Shown: one piece after another, positions 63,402-64,000 of the stretch
How positions within the stretch are numbered: position 1 is the first letter of the stretch
Layout: the number at the start of each line of letters is the position of its first letter
Origin: Serratia sp. AKBS12
GTDB lineage: Bacteria; Pseudomonadota; Gammaproteobacteria; Enterobacterales; Enterobacteriaceae
Reading direction: 5' to 3'
Length of the DNA: 64,000 nt
NCBI RefSeq assembly: GCF_024793895.1
Contig: NZ_JANUSB010000002.1
Coordinates: 310,001-374,000 of the forward strand
Made by a program: the position numbers and the translations under genes
Notes under the pieces: generated by a model
The model's database searches: none
The model's input: only the letters and a program-made list of their open reading frames with translations
Told to the model about the DNA's origin: nothing

Positions 63402-64000
63402 TTACGCCTGTTGTTTGGCTTTTGAACGGGAGGTTCGCGCCTCGCCGATCAGCCAGTCAAAGAGGAAAATAATCGCCAGCATCACCACAATCAGGATCGA
63501 ACCATAGGCAATCGCCACGCCGTACTCACCGTCTTCTACCCGGTTGAGAATGTAGGCCGTCGCCACGCGGGTGTCTGGCGTGACCAGGAAGACGATGGCG
63601 CTGACGGTGGTAATGGCGCGGACAAAGCTGTAGATCAGCGCCGACAAAATGGCCGGGCGCAGCAGTGGCAGCAGAATATGGGTGATGGTACGCAGCGAGC
63701 CGGCGCGCAGGCTTAACGAGGCTTCGTCGAGCGACTTGTCGATCTGCCCAAGGCCGGCGATCCCGGCGCGGATGCCGACCGGTACATTACGCATTACCAT
63801 CGAGATAATGACGATCGCCGCCGTGCCGGTGAGGTACACCGGGGCACTGTTGAATGCCAGAATGTAAGACACGCCGGCCACGGTGCCCGGAACGGCGAAG
63901 CACAGCATGGTGCTGAACTCGATGGTCTTTTTGCCCCTGAACTGCTGGCGAACCACCACCCAGGCGATCAGCAGCCCGAACAGCGCGGTGATCGGCGCAG
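63402..64000 (-). CDS. afuB: ABC transporter permease AfuB (5' end outside window)
   Basis: Only the C-terminal 199 codons are inside the window. The binding-protein-dependent permease signature [20 protein letters not shown] (the EAA loop that contacts the ATPase) is followed by membrane helices and a charged tail ending RSKAKQQA. AfuB-type permeases are large fused two-domain proteins. It is the gene immediately upstream of afuC in the same operon; the binding protein afuA would lie further upstream. Confidence 0.9.
   Translation of the reverse strand, partial: APITALFGLLIAWVVVRQQFRGKKTIEFSTMLCFAVPGTVAGVSYILAFNSAPVYLTGTAAIVIISMVMRNVPVGIRAGIAGLGQIDKSLDEASLSLRAGSLRTITHILLPLLRPAILSALIYSFVRAITTVSAIVFLVTPDTRVATAYILNRVEDGEYGVAIAYGSILIVVMLAIIFLFDWLIGEARTSRSKAKQQA

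Noticed and set aside
1..64000. CRISPR arrays, rRNA and tRNA genes
   Set aside because: No regularly spaced direct repeats and no rRNA or tRNA-like segments were recognised by eye.

Overview
The window looks like a chromosomal segment of a gamma-proteobacterium of the order Enterobacterales, most probably Serratia or a close relative. Several genes have clear E. coli-type counterparts (LdtB/YbiS, YncE, BtsT-YjiX-YjiA, AfuC). The backbone is GC-rich, while the accessory blocks at about 5.0-13.3 kb and 51.4-54.4 kb are visibly AT-richer. No rRNA, tRNA or CRISPR array was seen.

Layout. 1-3.4 kb: a TonB-dependent receptor (cut by the window edge) with its own TonB-like and ExbD-like proteins. 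3.7-4.6 kb: the L,D-transpeptidase LdtB. 4.7-5.2 kb: broken gene ends marking an insertion boundary. 5.4-12.2 kb: an acquired sugar cluster with a GPH transporter, a GH91 enzyme of the inulin fructotransferase / difructose anhydride hydrolase family, a fructokinase, a GH32 beta-fructosidase and a LacI regulator. None of the enzymes has a signal peptide, so the set reads as import and cytosolic breakdown of difructose anhydride to fructose 6-phosphate. 12.3-16.35 kb: a decaying plasmid- or ICE-like segment (serine recombinase remnant, coiled-coil remnant, RES-domain gene, colicin E1-type immunity, pore-forming colicin end, ArdA), closed by a 48-bp remnant carrying both ends of an IS3-family element.

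16.4-23.3 kb: AraC-type regulators, then a GH3 glycosidase with a GPH transporter. 23.7-30.5 kb: a complete 3-hydroxybutyrate/acetoacetate operon with a divergent LysR gene. 30.5-34.2 kb: a small membrane protein, an SRPBCC protein coupled to a zinc alcohol dehydrogenase, and Fur-box-preceded yncE. 34.2-37.9 kb: a CdaR-type regulator, glycerate kinase and an ACS-family transporter. 38.0-43.2 kb: a second CoA cluster (thiolase, SDR, one-chain CoA-transferase, acyl-CoA ligase). 43.4-51.2 kb: a phosphatase, an SRPBCC/LysR pair, the btsT-yjiX-yjiA pyruvate uptake operon and a DppA-like binding protein.

51.3-62.35 kb is a competition region. An Eag chaperone and a prePAAR-PAAR-Rhs type VI effector carry a candidate ADP-ribosyltransferase tip with an overlapping immunity gene. 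Behind them lies an orphan toxin tip overlapping a macro-domain protein (a predicted ADP-ribose-removing antidote) and further immunity remnants. Next comes a small colicin-like bacteriocin with a glycine-rich N terminus, a TolB-box-like motif and a T4-lysozyme-type domain, facing a periplasmic protein that is probably its immunity factor. The window ends in afuC and part of afuB.

The three observations most worth attention are the difructose anhydride cluster, the ART-tip/macro-domain pair, and the lysozyme bacteriocin with periplasmic immunity.
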